A stretch of DNA of 64,000 nucleotides. Origin: Candidatus Krumholzibacteriota bacterium. Its GTDB lineage: Bacteria > Krumholzibacteriota > Krumholzibacteriia > Krumholzibacteriales > Krumholzibacteriaceae. The stretch is taken from assembly GCA_016933255.1 (NCBI GenBank), contig JAFGBF010000014.1, positions 16,114 through 80,113 of the forward strand, read 5' to 3'. Position 1 is the stretch's first letter, and each line of letters opens with the position of its first letter. Below, piece by piece: positions 35,197-44,543 of this stretch. The translations under genes were made by a program, and so were the position numbers. The notes under the pieces were generated by a model, which had not been told where the DNA came from, did not search any database, and saw only the letters and a list, made by a program, of their open reading frames with translations.

Positions 35197-37125
35197 TTAT
35201 AAGGCTCCCCTCCCGATCGAAACGGCATGCAAATATCCCTGATTTGACCCGAAAAATATTTTACTGCCGTCAGTCGCCGGGGAAGAATAAACAGGGGATT
35301 CGACATCATATTCGAAAATGACTTTGCCTGTACCGGTGTTTAGGACATATGTCTTTGAGTTGTAGGCTGTTACGACGATCATGTCATCCAATATCAATGG
35401 CTTGGATCTGACGGCACCCTGAAGGTCCGCCTTCCAGACCAGTTCGCCGGCAAACGATATGGCATAGAGCATCCCGTCTTCAGATCCTATATACAGATTT
35501 TTTCCGTCAGTCTCCGGTTTTCCGCGCATTTTACTGCCCCCGGGGAATCTCCACATAAGATTTCCTTTTGAGATCGAATATGCGTAAACATATTTGTCGT
35601 CAGACCCGAAAAAGACGAGGTCGATATCACCGCGGGGCAGAGGGCTCGAATATATTCCTCCTCCGGGCTTCACTCTCCATTCTATTTTACCGGTCTTACT
35701 TAATCTCACAAGAGAACCGTCTGTCGTTCCCGCTATTATACATTCACCGGACACTGCCGGAGAGGCCCATATTTCATTTCCAAGTTTTTCCGCCCAGATA
35801 CGTTTTCCGTCTTTTATGTCCAACGAAATGAGGTTTCCTTCCATCGTACCCACTATTACCATATCTCCCATGAGCCTGGGGGTAGTTATGATCTTCTCTT
35901 TACCTCGGTATATCCATGACATATTGCCGCTGCTCGATTCAAGGCAGACAATATTCCCCGCGTAATCAGCACCTATGACTCTGGATCCGCTAAACAACGG
36001 TGAAGACCCCACGCCGCCCTCGGCCTTGTATTTCCATTTAAAGGTCCCTTCTGTCCCATACGAGTAGATAAACGCATCCCTGCACCCAAAGACGATCTGT
36101 CCGTCCAGGACTGAAGGCGAAGATGTAACGGGAGATTCAAATTTTTCTTTCCATGCTTCCTTGAGTTCTCCCTGCTTTGTCTCCCTGACGATAGTCGGAG
36201 ACTTTTCAGATACAGGGGGTTTTTTGTCTGTATCACTACCTGTGGTCTCCGTCTTTGTGCTTCCTCCTTCAGTTTCACCGATATCATCATCCTGGACCGC
36301 CAGGAGCCCTTTGCTCTGAATATCATCGTTTTTTTCTGAAATATCGAATGGGTCGAAGATAAAGAAGATGGCTACGATGATTGCGATCCCTCCGGTAATA
36401 TATGGTGCCCTGCTTCTGATCATGCTCTTTCTCCTTATCTTCTGTTTTACTGCTGTTTTTTTTGCTTTTTTTTCAATATCCCAGTGCATCACGGGAAAGG
36501 TCTGATCGGTACCGAATGATAGCATATCGGTGTTTTCAGGGATTGTTGAAGGAAAAAAGAGGTTATCCCTTAACATCTCTATATTCTGACCGATAAATTC
36601 CCGCGAAGGGGCAAAGACCAGTGAGTGGCAGCCGTCAGGTATCTTGAACCGGTAAATACGAAAATAATCGGCGACATTTTTTTCGAAAAGTTCGGCCTGC
36701 GGATACCGGTCGCCAGGTCCTGTCTCTTTTACCCCATGCAAAATCCCGACTGGGCCTTCTATATTCTTTTCAGAATCATGATACAGGATCTCGACACCTT
36801 TGCTGCAAAGAAGGTATGCATCCCTCTCTCTGCGTATCATGATCACCACCATCGATTCCGCTGGAATATCCTCATCTATCTCCAGGTTATCGACAGAAGT
36901 TCTGAAACTTTCTATTACTTTCTGAAAATAATGTACCGGATCCCCCAGCCTTGAAGCTTCAATGGCTGATCTGAAAAGCTTCCGGATCGCGGCCTCTGAT
37001 TCTTTCCGGGGAGGCGAAAAGAAGACGAAGAACTCTTCACCTCTCAGATTGGTTGGATCTTCGCTGTAGGTAAACGTCTCTTTATCTTTATTATTCCCGT
37101 AGCAGAGAAAGCAAGTTTTTCTCAT
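35197..37125 (-). CDS. Membrane-anchored PQQ-type beta-propeller protein with degenerate phosphatase-like N-terminus
   Basis: The 642-residue product starts at ATG 37125 with GAGGTGGT upstream. Residues about 1-215 may be a divergent PP2C-type phosphatase fold: CLLC, SKGVEILYHDSE, and GCHSLVFAPSREFI resemble core strands, but the acidic metal ligands of active PP2Cs are not visible. A transmembrane helix follows (about 245-265, YITGGIAIIVAIFFIFDPF), then a low-complexity T/S/E/K linker (270-325). About 330 residues form a BamB/PQQ-like propeller with W and GxVxxSP repeats. The propeller should face the periplasm. It lies upstream of secA and downstream of DnaJ-TPR and TPR genes. No function can be assigned with confidence. 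Confidence 0.7.
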   Translation of the reverse strand: MRKTCFLCYGNNKDKETFTYSEDPTNLRGEEFFVFFSPPRKESEAAIRKLFRSAIEASRLGDPVHYFQKVIESFRTSVDNLEIDEDIPAESMVVIMIRRERDAYLLCSKGVEILYHDSEKNIEGPVGILHGVKETGPGDRYPQAELFEKNVADYFRIYRFKIPDGCHSLVFAPSREFIGQNIEMLRDNLFFPSTIPENTDMLSFGTDQTFPVMHWDIEKKAKKTAVKQKIRRKSMIRSRAPYITGGIAIIVAIFFIFDPFDISEKNDDIQSKGLLAVQDDDIGETEGGSTKTETTGSDTDKKPPVSEKSPTIVRETKQGELKEAWKEKFESPVTSSPSVLDGQIVFGCRDAFIYSYGTEGTFKWKYKAEGGVGSSPLFSGSRVIGADYAGNIVCLESSSGNMSWIYRGKEKIITTPRLMGDMVIVGTMEGNLISLDIKDGKRIWAEKLGNEIWASPAVSGECIIAGTTDGSLVRLSKTGKIEWRVKPGGGIYSSPLPRGDIDLVFFGSDDKYVYAYSISKGNLMWRFPGGSKMRGKPETDGKNLYIGSEDGMLYAISFAGELVWKADLQGAVRSKPLILDDMIVVTAYNSKTYVLNTGTGKVIFEYDVESPVYSSPATDGSKIFFGSNQGYLHAVSIGRGAL

Positions 37126-37145
37126 AACAACCACCTCACGACGAT

Positions 37146-37174
37146 ACCCTAGCCGCAAAATGGCAAAAAATCAA
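37146..37174 (-). promoter_or_regulatory. Possible promoter for the PQQ-propeller gene
   Basis: TTGATT (37169-37174) and TAGGGT (37146-37151) are 17 bases apart on the minus strand, just before the gene. The -10 is weak (three of six), so this is tentative. Confidence 0.35.
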
Positions 37175-37208
37175 TATAAAACAATTGAATTCCCGGATTG
37201 CTGGAAAA

Positions 37209-37889
37209 TCAGGCCTTTAAGAGCTGCTTGACGGAGGAGAATAATTTTGTGATAGGTCCCGGTTCCAGTTTCTGGCCTGAAGAAAGCTTGGAAAGAAACT
37301 GTTTGGCAACTGCATTCTCCGGATCCCATTTCTGGGCGTCCTTAAAGTATTTGACAGCCTGTTTTTTGAGCCCTGCTTTAAAATATACAAATCCAAGATT
37401 GGCGAGATAATCGGCGTTATAGAATTCCATCTGGATCGCTTTTTTGCAGGCATCACGCGCTTCATGAAGGTTTGAATTGGTCATTCCAAGACAGAAGCCG
37501 TACCAGCTCAGGTATTCCGGATTGTCAGGAACAAACCTTAAGGCCGATTTAAGCAAAAGAGTGGCCTTTTCATATCCCCCGCTTCTCATAGCCTCTTTAG
37601 CCTGGGAAAATGCAAGAGAGGCGGATCTGGAGTCTTTTTCCTTTATAGCTACTGCAGATTTCGAACACTTTGTCTGTCTTCTCAGAAGTTCGTTGTATTC
37701 AATCCTCTTCTTCTTGTCAATGAGAACGGAATAAGCTTCGTTGACAAGACGGAATTCTTCCTTCTTATCGGGATCATTATCATTGACATCCGGATGACAG
37801 AGTTTTGCCAATCGGAAATAGTTCTTTTTGATTTCTTCCTCTGTCGAAGTCGGCTTTACATCCAGAATCGAATAATAATCATTAATCAC
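37209..37889 (-). CDS. DnaJ-domain TPR protein
   Basis: The 226-residue protein has an N-terminal J domain (about residues 3-68) with the HPD tripeptide in LCHPDVNDND, so it could stimulate an Hsp70. It continues with TPR-like repeats (about 85-200; YEKATLLLKSALRFVPDNPEYLSWYG, then two more) and a short basic tail. It starts with GTG; GAGGT lies seven bases upstream inside the end of the TPR gene. The J-TPR layout resembles small type III DnaJ proteins seen in many bacteria, and no named family applies. With its TPR and propeller neighbours it may act on envelope or secreted proteins, which is inference. Confidence 0.75.
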   Translation of the reverse strand: MINDYYSILDVKPTSTEEEIKKNYFRLAKLCHPDVNDNDPDKKEEFRLVNEAYSVLIDKKKRIEYNELLRRQTKCSKSAVAIKEKDSRSASLAFSQAKEAMRSGGYEKATLLLKSALRFVPDNPEYLSWYGFCLGMTNSNLHEARDACKKAIQMEFYNADYLANLGFVYFKAGLKKQAVKYFKDAQKWDPENAVAKQFLSKLSSGQKLEPGPITKLFSSVKQLLKA

Positions 37890-37895
37890 TTAAAT

Positions 37896-38837
37896 CTACC
37901 TCTTGCTCAGTGCAGGCTTTAGCTCTTTGAAAAGATTATTCGCCAATTCATTCGCGGGATCCGCTTCAAGTATCACCTTTAGATGTTTGAGGGATTCTTC
38001 CTCATTACTATTCTCATAAAGGGTCAAAGCCAGATTCATACGGGCTTTCAAGTATTCAGGATTGATCTTCAAGGCGGTCTTGAATTCCACGATCGCATCG
38101 TCCTTCATGTTGATATTGGCGTAGGAAATTCCAAGAAGATTATGAAGGTCCGGATAATCGGGGTTAAGCGACAGCGCTTTTTTCATCTCCGCTACGGCTC
38201 TTTCGAAATCTCCCAGGTGAATAGCTTCCAGAGCGAGCTGTTTGCTGATCTGGGATGAAGAAGGACGTTCCTCGAGCAATCTTGTGAAAAGCTCCTCTAT
38301 CTCCTCTTTTGCTGACGCTGATTCAGTCTTTACAATGAGTTCGTTCAAAAGCGACTTGAAAAAGTTCGGAACCGAAGAAATGCTTTCACGAAGATGTTCC
38401 ATCGTTTTATCCTGGTTTTGATCAGAATAGTAACTTTTAGCAAGCATTAACCTGGCCTTGAAATAATACGGATTTATGGCAAGTGCCTTTTTTATGCTTG
38501 CTCTGGAATCGACTCTTCTGCCGATATTCTCGTACATCATTCCGAGCCTGTAGTGTACATCTGCATAATTGGGCTGTAGATCTATAGCTTTTTCAAGCTG
38601 TTTCGAAGATTCGAGGAAGTCGCCGGCTTTTTCGAGTTCGAGAGAATATTCCATATACGATTCGACGATGTACATCCTCAACAATTCCTGATCCTTCCCG
38701 TCCACGACTCCGGCTTTCTTGCGGAGATGAGCCTCAAATGACTTGCAGGCCTTCTTGTACTCACCCCTGTTCAGAAATTCTAACGCCTTTTTCAAATCGT
38801 TTTTTGGAAGGAAATTGGCAAATCGATCTAAAAACAT
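37896..38837 (-). CDS. TPR repeat protein
   Basis: This 313-residue soluble protein is made almost entirely of tetratricopeptide repeats (for example AIDLQPNYADVHYRLGMMYE, AIVEFKTALKINPEYLKARMN). It has no signal peptide or membrane helix. I choose ATG at 38837, which has GAGGT eight bases before it; a GTG at 38861 is possible. It immediately precedes the DnaJ-TPR gene (7-base gap). The 180-base region upstream contains a GGCCAA(6)TTGGCC inverted repeat (38914-38931), which could be a leader hairpin or an operator. Function unknown; a scaffold is likely. Confidence 0.75.
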   Translation of the reverse strand: MFLDRFANFLPKNDLKKALEFLNRGEYKKACKSFEAHLRKKAGVVDGKDQELLRMYIVESYMEYSLELEKAGDFLESSKQLEKAIDLQPNYADVHYRLGMMYENIGRRVDSRASIKKALAINPYYFKARLMLAKSYYSDQNQDKTMEHLRESISSVPNFFKSLLNELIVKTESASAKEEIEELFTRLLEERPSSSQISKQLALEAIHLGDFERAVAEMKKALSLNPDYPDLHNLLGISYANINMKDDAIVEFKTALKINPEYLKARMNLALTLYENSNEEESLKHLKVILEADPANELANNLFKELKPALSKR

Positions 38838-39018
38838 ATTCAGTAACCTCTTGTTGTCCACTCTGCCATAAATCAGTGTCTAAACCCTTCTCCGCCGGAA
38901 TATGCAAGTCGCAGGCCAATAGTCTTTGGCCATTTAAAAGGTTGTTATATAAAAGGATACGAGCGAAATACCTTTGGCGGATCCGGGAGATTGAATGATC
39001 TTTTTGCAGTATTCGCAA

Positions 39019-41310
39019 TCACTCAGCAGGTTTTGTTTGCAATTTGCGATCATCCGCGCAAGCGCTTATTTCCCTTGCTATTCCGGGCAGGATCGAAATT
39101 TCAGCAGTATTGTCTTCAGTCGGGATCTGTTTTTCTGAAGAAAGTCCTCTGTAGACCGACATCGAGCCGAGCACCCTCTTGACGTAATTTCGCGTCTCTT
39201 CGATACCGATCAATTCAAGGGCAATAAGAGGGTTTTTGGATGGTTCAAATGACTTTTTCCATTCAGCCATCCTTGAATACCCCGCATTGTAGGAAGCGAG
39301 AGCTCCCACGACAGACCCTTCCGTCCTGTCCAGGAGGAACCTCAAATACCAGGCACCCATTTGTATGTTCAATTCCGGATCAAACATACCTTCTTTGCTT
39401 ACCTCATCTACCTTGAGCTTGTTGCCGATCCATTCTCCAGTCGAAGGCATGATCTGCATCAACCCGACAGCTCCCGATGCCGATACGGCGTTTCTGTCGA
39501 AACGGCTCTCCTCGCGAATCACTCCGTACACCAGCTCGAAAGGGATATCTCTTTTGTGCATCTCTTCAGAAACGATGCTGCCGTAAGGAACAGGAAATCT
39601 CAGCATACCGGACTGGTTCTCACCATGAAAGACCAGATCATGACCGCACAGGATATCCATACTCAGCCCGACCATTCCGAGGCTTCTGGAATACGCATAC
39701 AGGGTCTCGAGAGACTCCCGGTCCCCGCTGAAAATATTTGAGAGCGTTCCGGCGCATTCTTCTGCTTCATCCAGGATCCCATTCTCAATGAAATAACAAA
39801 AAGCCTTCCATGCGGAATGACCCTTTATCGCTGAGCATCTGTTTATTCCTGCCGCAGCTTTCGCATAATTCCGCAATTCGATCGATTCGATATTCACCAG
39901 GCTATCAAGGGAGTCCGGGTGGTCAGCTTCAATCGTGAAAAAACCGCTTTCATCCTTGAGAGCTCTCGAATAAAACGAATCAGGGAACCTGTCTTTAAGC
40001 TTTTCGCGCCAGAGTGAAGATTCGAAAGTGTGGTCAGTTTCCGAAAGCCAGTATAGGACCGCCGGTGCCGACCCGGTGTCCGATAATTCCAGCAGTTCCC
40101 GCAGAATTTCGGCTGAGGCATCATCTTTATTCAGCCAGTGGAGCAGAACAGCCTCACTCAGAAGGGCGTATTCGCCTTCCCTGGTCTTCACCCCTCTTTT
40201 TCGGATCAACTCCCAGGTCTCTATCGCCTTTTTCCAATTTCTTTCGGATACGTAGATCCTTGCCGACAGATCCAGCATTTTTTCAGATCTTTTGTCTGAA
40301 GGATAGTAGACTCCGAAGAGGCTGAAGCTGGAAGCGGCTTTCCCAAACCTCTTTTTTTTGTAATCTATCGCCGCAATCTTCAGCAGAGATTCTTTTTTCA
40401 GTGAAAGAGAAGCATCAGACCTGAATATATCCCTGAAAATCTTTCGTGACTTGACGTGTCTTCCCTTTTTTTCTTCCAGGCATCCTTTTAAAAAAAGAAG
40501 GTCCGCAGCATAACCGGTATCGCCGCTGATCGACTGTATCATCTTCATAGCCGTCTCTTCCATTCCGCGAAAGGCGGCGAATCTGGCTATTTCCAGCGCT
40601 TCGCCATTTTTCAGGGAATCAGGCTGAAATGCCGGATCCAGAAGGAGCTTTTCGAGCTGTATCTTTATTTCGCCTTTAATGCCATATTTTAAAGCTCCAA
40701 GGAGGAATATTCGGCCTTCAGCCTCTTTTCCATTTGCGTAACAAATGCCGGAAATTGTCAGTAGATTCTCTGCGCTTGTATTTGTAATAAAATCAGGCTC
40801 TGAAAAGGGTTTGTATTCTATGAAATCATCGAATGCCGATCTGGCCAGCAGGGCGGCAAGATCATCGAAAAGGTGATGACCCCGGATCCCGGGGAAAGAA
40901 TCAATAAACGGGAGTATCCCGGCAGCCTCATTACGGGCGCATATCATCCGGCCGCATTTGATAAACGAATCGATCCGAATCAACATTCTGTAAGCTTCAA
41001 GCCAGGGTTCTTCCAAACCCGGTCCACCGGTCAGGTCAAGCGCCTTTTCCCATTCTTTCTTTTTATACAATATTACGGCGTTCCTGAAATTTCCTGTATC
41101 CCCGGCGATATTTAAGGCTCTATCCAACTCTCCGGCCATTACAAGATATGCTGCTTTTTGAGAGTCTTTTTCATCTGTCATCTCGGAAACAGCTTTTTTA
41201 TATTCACCTCTCCACAGGTGAGATTCAGGGCCGGAGAGACCAGAAGCAGATCCAGCCGCGGGAGAAAGCAGCATTACTGCCGCGATAAAGCTTATATTTG
41301 CAAAATGCAT
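39019..41310 (-). CDS. slt: Soluble-type lytic murein transglycosylase (Slt70-like)
   Basis: The 763-residue protein has a signal peptide (about 1-23, ending GSASG), a long superhelical region of TPR-like alpha repeats (about 25-560) as in the Slt70 U-domain, and a C-terminal SLT/GEWL catalytic domain (about 585-720). There the catalytic glutamate is in VIREESRFDRNAVS, followed by GAVGLMQIMPST and ASYNAGYSRM. It cleaves glycan strands in the periplasm with 1,6-anhydromuramoyl formation. It may belong to the same transcription unit as the downstream TPR cluster, though a 181-base gap separates them. A purine-operon terminator lies upstream. Confidence 0.9.
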   Translation of the reverse strand: MHFANISFIAAVMLLSPAAGSASGLSGPESHLWRGEYKKAVSEMTDEKDSQKAAYLVMAGELDRALNIAGDTGNFRNAVILYKKKEWEKALDLTGGPGLEEPWLEAYRMLIRIDSFIKCGRMICARNEAAGILPFIDSFPGIRGHHLFDDLAALLARSAFDDFIEYKPFSEPDFITNTSAENLLTISGICYANGKEAEGRIFLLGALKYGIKGEIKIQLEKLLLDPAFQPDSLKNGEALEIARFAAFRGMEETAMKMIQSISGDTGYAADLLFLKGCLEEKKGRHVKSRKIFRDIFRSDASLSLKKESLLKIAAIDYKKKRFGKAASSFSLFGVYYPSDKRSEKMLDLSARIYVSERNWKKAIETWELIRKRGVKTREGEYALLSEAVLLHWLNKDDASAEILRELLELSDTGSAPAVLYWLSETDHTFESSLWREKLKDRFPDSFYSRALKDESGFFTIEADHPDSLDSLVNIESIELRNYAKAAAGINRCSAIKGHSAWKAFCYFIENGILDEAEECAGTLSNIFSGDRESLETLYAYSRSLGMVGLSMDILCGHDLVFHGENQSGMLRFPVPYGSIVSEEMHKRDIPFELVYGVIREESRFDRNAVSASGAVGLMQIMPSTGEWIGNKLKVDEVSKEGMFDPELNIQMGAWYLRFLLDRTEGSVVGALASYNAGYSRMAEWKKSFEPSKNPLIALELIGIEETRNYVKRVLGSMSVYRGLSSEKQIPTEDNTAEISILPGIAREISACADDRKLQTKPAE

Positions 41311-41376
41311 AATGGTCTCGTCCGCCGGTTTTCCGGTTTTACCGAACAGGTTGAAAACTGAATGGACAGGAGGGGC

Positions 41377-41410
41377 AAAAAAAATGCCAGAACGGGAACT
41401 ATCTTTCTGG
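41377..41410 (-). terminator. Rho-independent terminator of the purine operon
   Basis: On the minus strand CCAGAA (41405-41410) and TTCTGG (41387-41392) form a short stem with a 12-base loop, followed by a T-rich tail including eight Ts (41377-41384). It lies just after the guaA stop. The stem is modest but the U-tract is long. Confidence 0.75.
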
Positions 41411-41417
41411 TGCTACA

Positions 41418-42971
41418 CTATTCCCATTCTATCGTACTGGGGGGTTTAGAGCTTATATCATATACGACCCTGTTGATCCCCGGGACCTTATTGATGATCT
41501 CGTTGGATACGCTCTGGAGAAACGGATACGGCAATTTTGCCCAATCGGCAGTCATTCCGTCTGTGCTTGTGACGGCCCTCAACACGACGGCGTTCTGATA
41601 TGTCCGTTCATCTCCCATGACGCCTACGCTCTTTACTGGAAGTAGCACGGCAAAGGCCTGCCAGACTTCATCATACAGTCCTTCCCGTTTCAATCCGTCT
41701 ATGAATATCCTGTCTGCCTGCCTGAGAGTATCAAGATCCTCTTTTCTGATCTCCCCGGGTATCCTTACTCCCAATCCAGGCCCCGGAAATGGATGTCTTT
41801 TGCTCTGACGCTCCGGCAGGCCGAGATAGCTGCCCACTTGTCTCACTTCGTCCTTAAAAAGCATCTTCAGAGGTTCTATAAGTTCAAACTTCATATTCTC
41901 AGGCAAACCGCCTACGTTATGGTGAGATTTTATAGTTTCAGAAGGCCCGACCGTCGATCTGCTCTCAATCACATCAGGGTAAAGGGTACCCTGCGCGAGG
42001 AAATCAAAAGGTCCGTGCTTATCACTCTGCTCGTCGAAAATATCTATAAAGCACTTTCCGATCACTTTTCTTTTTTCTTCCGCGTCAGTCACCCCTTCAA
42101 GCCGGCGGAGAAATTCTTCCGAGGCATCGACAAAAACCAGATCGGCAGTGAGACACTCGGCAAGGAGCTTTTTTACTTCCTCCGCTTCCCCTTCTCTAAG
42201 AAGTCCGTTATCGACAAAAACAGGACAAAGCTGTTTTCCTATTGCTTTGTCCACAAGAAGCGCCATGACTGAACTGTCGACGCCTCCGCTGACGGCACAA
42301 AGCACTTTTGCGCCCTTTGTCTTTTCGCGTATTTTCTCGATTTCATAATCCACGAAAGACTCCGAACCCCAGTTTGCTTTGCACTTGCATATCTTAAACA
42401 GGAAATTGCTTAATATCTTCTGCCCGAAATCGGTGTGATAGACCTCTGGATGAAACTGAAGCCCGAATATTCTCTCATCTGTATTTTCCATTGCGGCAAT
42501 GGAACATCCCTCTGAAGAGGCTATCGTCCTGAAACCCGCGGGTAAAGTCTTTACCCTTACTCCGTGACTCATCCAGACTTTCTGGTTCTCGGGCGTTCCC
42601 TCAAAGAGGTCCTCTTTCTCATGAAGATCGATCATTACGGGGCCGTATTCCCTGTTGCTGGTCTTTTCAACGACCGCGCCGAGTCCTTTTGATATAAGCT
42701 GCATGCCATAGCAGACGCCAAGAACAGGGATATTCAATGAGTAGATGTCCGCCTCAAGAGCCGGAGCATCTTTTTCAGATACGTCAGCCGGACCTCCGGA
42801 CATTATAATACCAGCGGGCTTGAACGATCTGATCTCCTCGATCGATGCGGAATTAGGCAGGATCCTCGAAAAGACATTTTCCGACCTGATTTTTCTGGCT
42901 ATTAACTGCGTATATTGCGAGCCGAAATCGATTATTACGATTGATTCTCCATCCCAGTTGCTCTTGTGCAA
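41418..42971 (-). CDS. guaA: GMP synthase (glutamine-hydrolysing)
   Basis: GuaA converts XMP to GMP. The 517-residue protein has a class I glutamine amidotransferase domain (about 8-195; GVCYGMQLIS with the cysteine, LQFHPEVYHT) and an ATP pyrophosphatase domain (VSGGVDSSVMAL at about 228), followed by the dimerisation domain with GRQS/RQSKRHPFPGPGLGVRIPG. The start is TTG at 42971, with AGGAGA placed correctly before it; no ATG is in frame. It is the last gene of the purine operon and has a terminator downstream. The ending EW(E) with NRVVYDISSKPPSTIEWE is the usual GuaA C-terminus. Confidence 0.96.
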   Translation of the reverse strand: MHKSNWDGESIVIIDFGSQYTQLIARKIRSENVFSRILPNSASIEEIRSFKPAGIIMSGGPADVSEKDAPALEADIYSLNIPVLGVCYGMQLISKGLGAVVEKTSNREYGPVMIDLHEKEDLFEGTPENQKVWMSHGVRVKTLPAGFRTIASSEGCSIAAMENTDERIFGLQFHPEVYHTDFGQKILSNFLFKICKCKANWGSESFVDYEIEKIREKTKGAKVLCAVSGGVDSSVMALLVDKAIGKQLCPVFVDNGLLREGEAEEVKKLLAECLTADLVFVDASEEFLRRLEGVTDAEEKRKVIGKCFIDIFDEQSDKHGPFDFLAQGTLYPDVIESRSTVGPSETIKSHHNVGGLPENMKFELIEPLKMLFKDEVRQVGSYLGLPERQSKRHPFPGPGLGVRIPGEIRKEDLDTLRQADRIFIDGLKREGLYDEVWQAFAVLLPVKSVGVMGDERTYQNAVVLRAVTSTDGMTADWAKLPYPFLQSVSNEIINKVPGINRVVYDISSKPPSTIEWE

Positions 42972-42980
42972 ATCATTCTC

Positions 42981-44543
42981 CTAATGTCTGAAATGTCTTC
43001 TTCCAGTCAGTACCATGGTAATACCGAGTTTTTCAGCTGCTTCAACGACTTCATCGTCTCTGATCGATCCGCCGGGCTGTATGATACACCTGACTCCGGC
43101 TTCAACAAGCTTTTCGACTCCATCAGGGAATGGGAAAAACGCGTCTGATCCAGCGGCTGTCCCCTCTATCCGCATACCCTCCCTGCGGGCCTTGTCGACC
43201 GCGATAAGGCAGGAATCGATCCTGCTCATCTGACCAGCGCCTACCCCGACCGTACCCTCAGAATCACAGATCACGATGCCGTTTGATTTTACATGCTTCA
43301 CGATCTTCCAGGACAGGAATATCGCTTTCTTTTCATCATCCGAGGGTTTTCTTCCGGTCACATATTTTAATTCCTCAAACTCCGGGAAATCTGAATCATT
43401 TCTTTGGACGAGAAGCATATCACCTGCCTCCCTGGTGATCCATCCGCCTATCTCTCTTTCCCATTCGGCTTCAGGGACAGTTATAAGACGCAGGTTTTTT
43501 TTCTTTTTCAAAGCATCAAGAGCACTGTCAGTATAGCCTCTGGCAAGGATTACTTCGACAAAACCCTCTTTCGAGGCCTGAGCAAGATTTTCATCGACGA
43601 TACCGTTTACCGAGACGATACTGCCGAACGCGGAAAGGGGATCGGTTTTTCTCGCCCTTATGAAACTCTCGAAAGGTGTTTTACAGACCGAGGCGCCGCA
43701 CGGATTCATATGCTTCAGGACAGCACAGGCATTTTCTCCCAGATCCTTACTCAAGAGAAAAGCAGCCCACATATCCTGAATATTGTTATAGGAAAGTTCC
43801 TTCCCCTGGTGCTGAGTAAAATCGGTGAAGCTTCCGGCAGGATTATCAGCCACATACAATCCGGCAGGCTGATGAGGATTTTCTCCATATCTCAAGTCCC
43901 GCACCTTGTTATATACCCTGATCATCTGTTCGGGCAGATCCTCTTCCGAATCCAGCTCATCAAAGAAAGTCGAGATCGCGGCATCGTAGGCAGCAGTATG
44001 ATGAAAAGCTTTAGACGCGTACCGGCGTCTTGAGCCGAGCGGAATTACTCCCGAGTTTGTATCAAGTTCATCAAGCACGGTATCGTAGTCGCCGGGATCT
44101 ACGACTATTGTGACCGAATGATAGTTCTTCCCAGCTGATCTGATAAGAGTCGGTCCTCCTATGTCTATCTGCTCGACAACCTGTTTTTCATCAAGATCCG
44201 GATCTGAAGCTGCTTCCCTGAACCGGTAAAGATTTACGACCACCATGTCGATCAGGGAGATCCCGAACTTCTCCGCCTGATCCAGGTGAGTCTCCTTATC
44301 CCGGTCGGCAAGGATAGCCCCGTGGATCTTTGGATGAAGAGTCTTGACCCTTCCATCCATGCATTCGGGGAACCCTGTTATTTCACTTACTTCAATGACT
44401 GATACTCCGGCGTTTCTTATCGCTTCGGCAGTTCCTCCTGAGGCGATTATCTCGATTCCCCTTTTGCTCAATTCCAGAGCAAACGATCCGATCCCGGATT
44501 TGTCTGTCACGCTTATTAATGCTCTGGCGACTTTTCTTGTCAT
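42981..44543 (-). CDS. purH: Bifunctional AICAR transformylase / IMP cyclohydrolase
   Basis: PurH carries out the last two steps of de novo IMP synthesis. The 520-residue protein has the N-terminal IMP cyclohydrolase (ALISVTDKSGIGSFA, EITGFPECMDGRVKTLHPKIH) and a C-terminal AICAR formyltransferase (LRYGENPHQPAGLY, FVEVILARGY, ...AFFPFPDGVE). The start overlaps the purC stop by four bases (ATGA). It lies in the order purN-purC-purH-guaA. All domains are of full length. Confidence 0.96.
   Translation of the reverse strand: MTRKVARALISVTDKSGIGSFALELSKRGIEIIASGGTAEAIRNAGVSVIEVSEITGFPECMDGRVKTLHPKIHGAILADRDKETHLDQAEKFGISLIDMVVVNLYRFREAASDPDLDEKQVVEQIDIGGPTLIRSAGKNYHSVTIVVDPGDYDTVLDELDTNSGVIPLGSRRRYASKAFHHTAAYDAAISTFFDELDSEEDLPEQMIRVYNKVRDLRYGENPHQPAGLYVADNPAGSFTDFTQHQGKELSYNNIQDMWAAFLLSKDLGENACAVLKHMNPCGASVCKTPFESFIRARKTDPLSAFGSIVSVNGIVDENLAQASKEGFVEVILARGYTDSALDALKKKKNLRLITVPEAEWEREIGGWITREAGDMLLVQRNDSDFPEFEELKYVTGRKPSDDEKKAIFLSWKIVKHVKSNGIVICDSEGTVGVGAGQMSRIDSCLIAVDKARREGMRIEGTAAGSDAFFPFPDGVEKLVEAGVRCIIQPGGSIRDDEVVEAAEKLGITMVLTGRRHFRH

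Noticed and set aside
38914..38931. Inverted repeat GGCCAA-TTGGCC as a terminator after slt.
   Set aside because: There is no T-run on the minus strand after the hairpin; it is noted only as a possible leader hairpin or operator.
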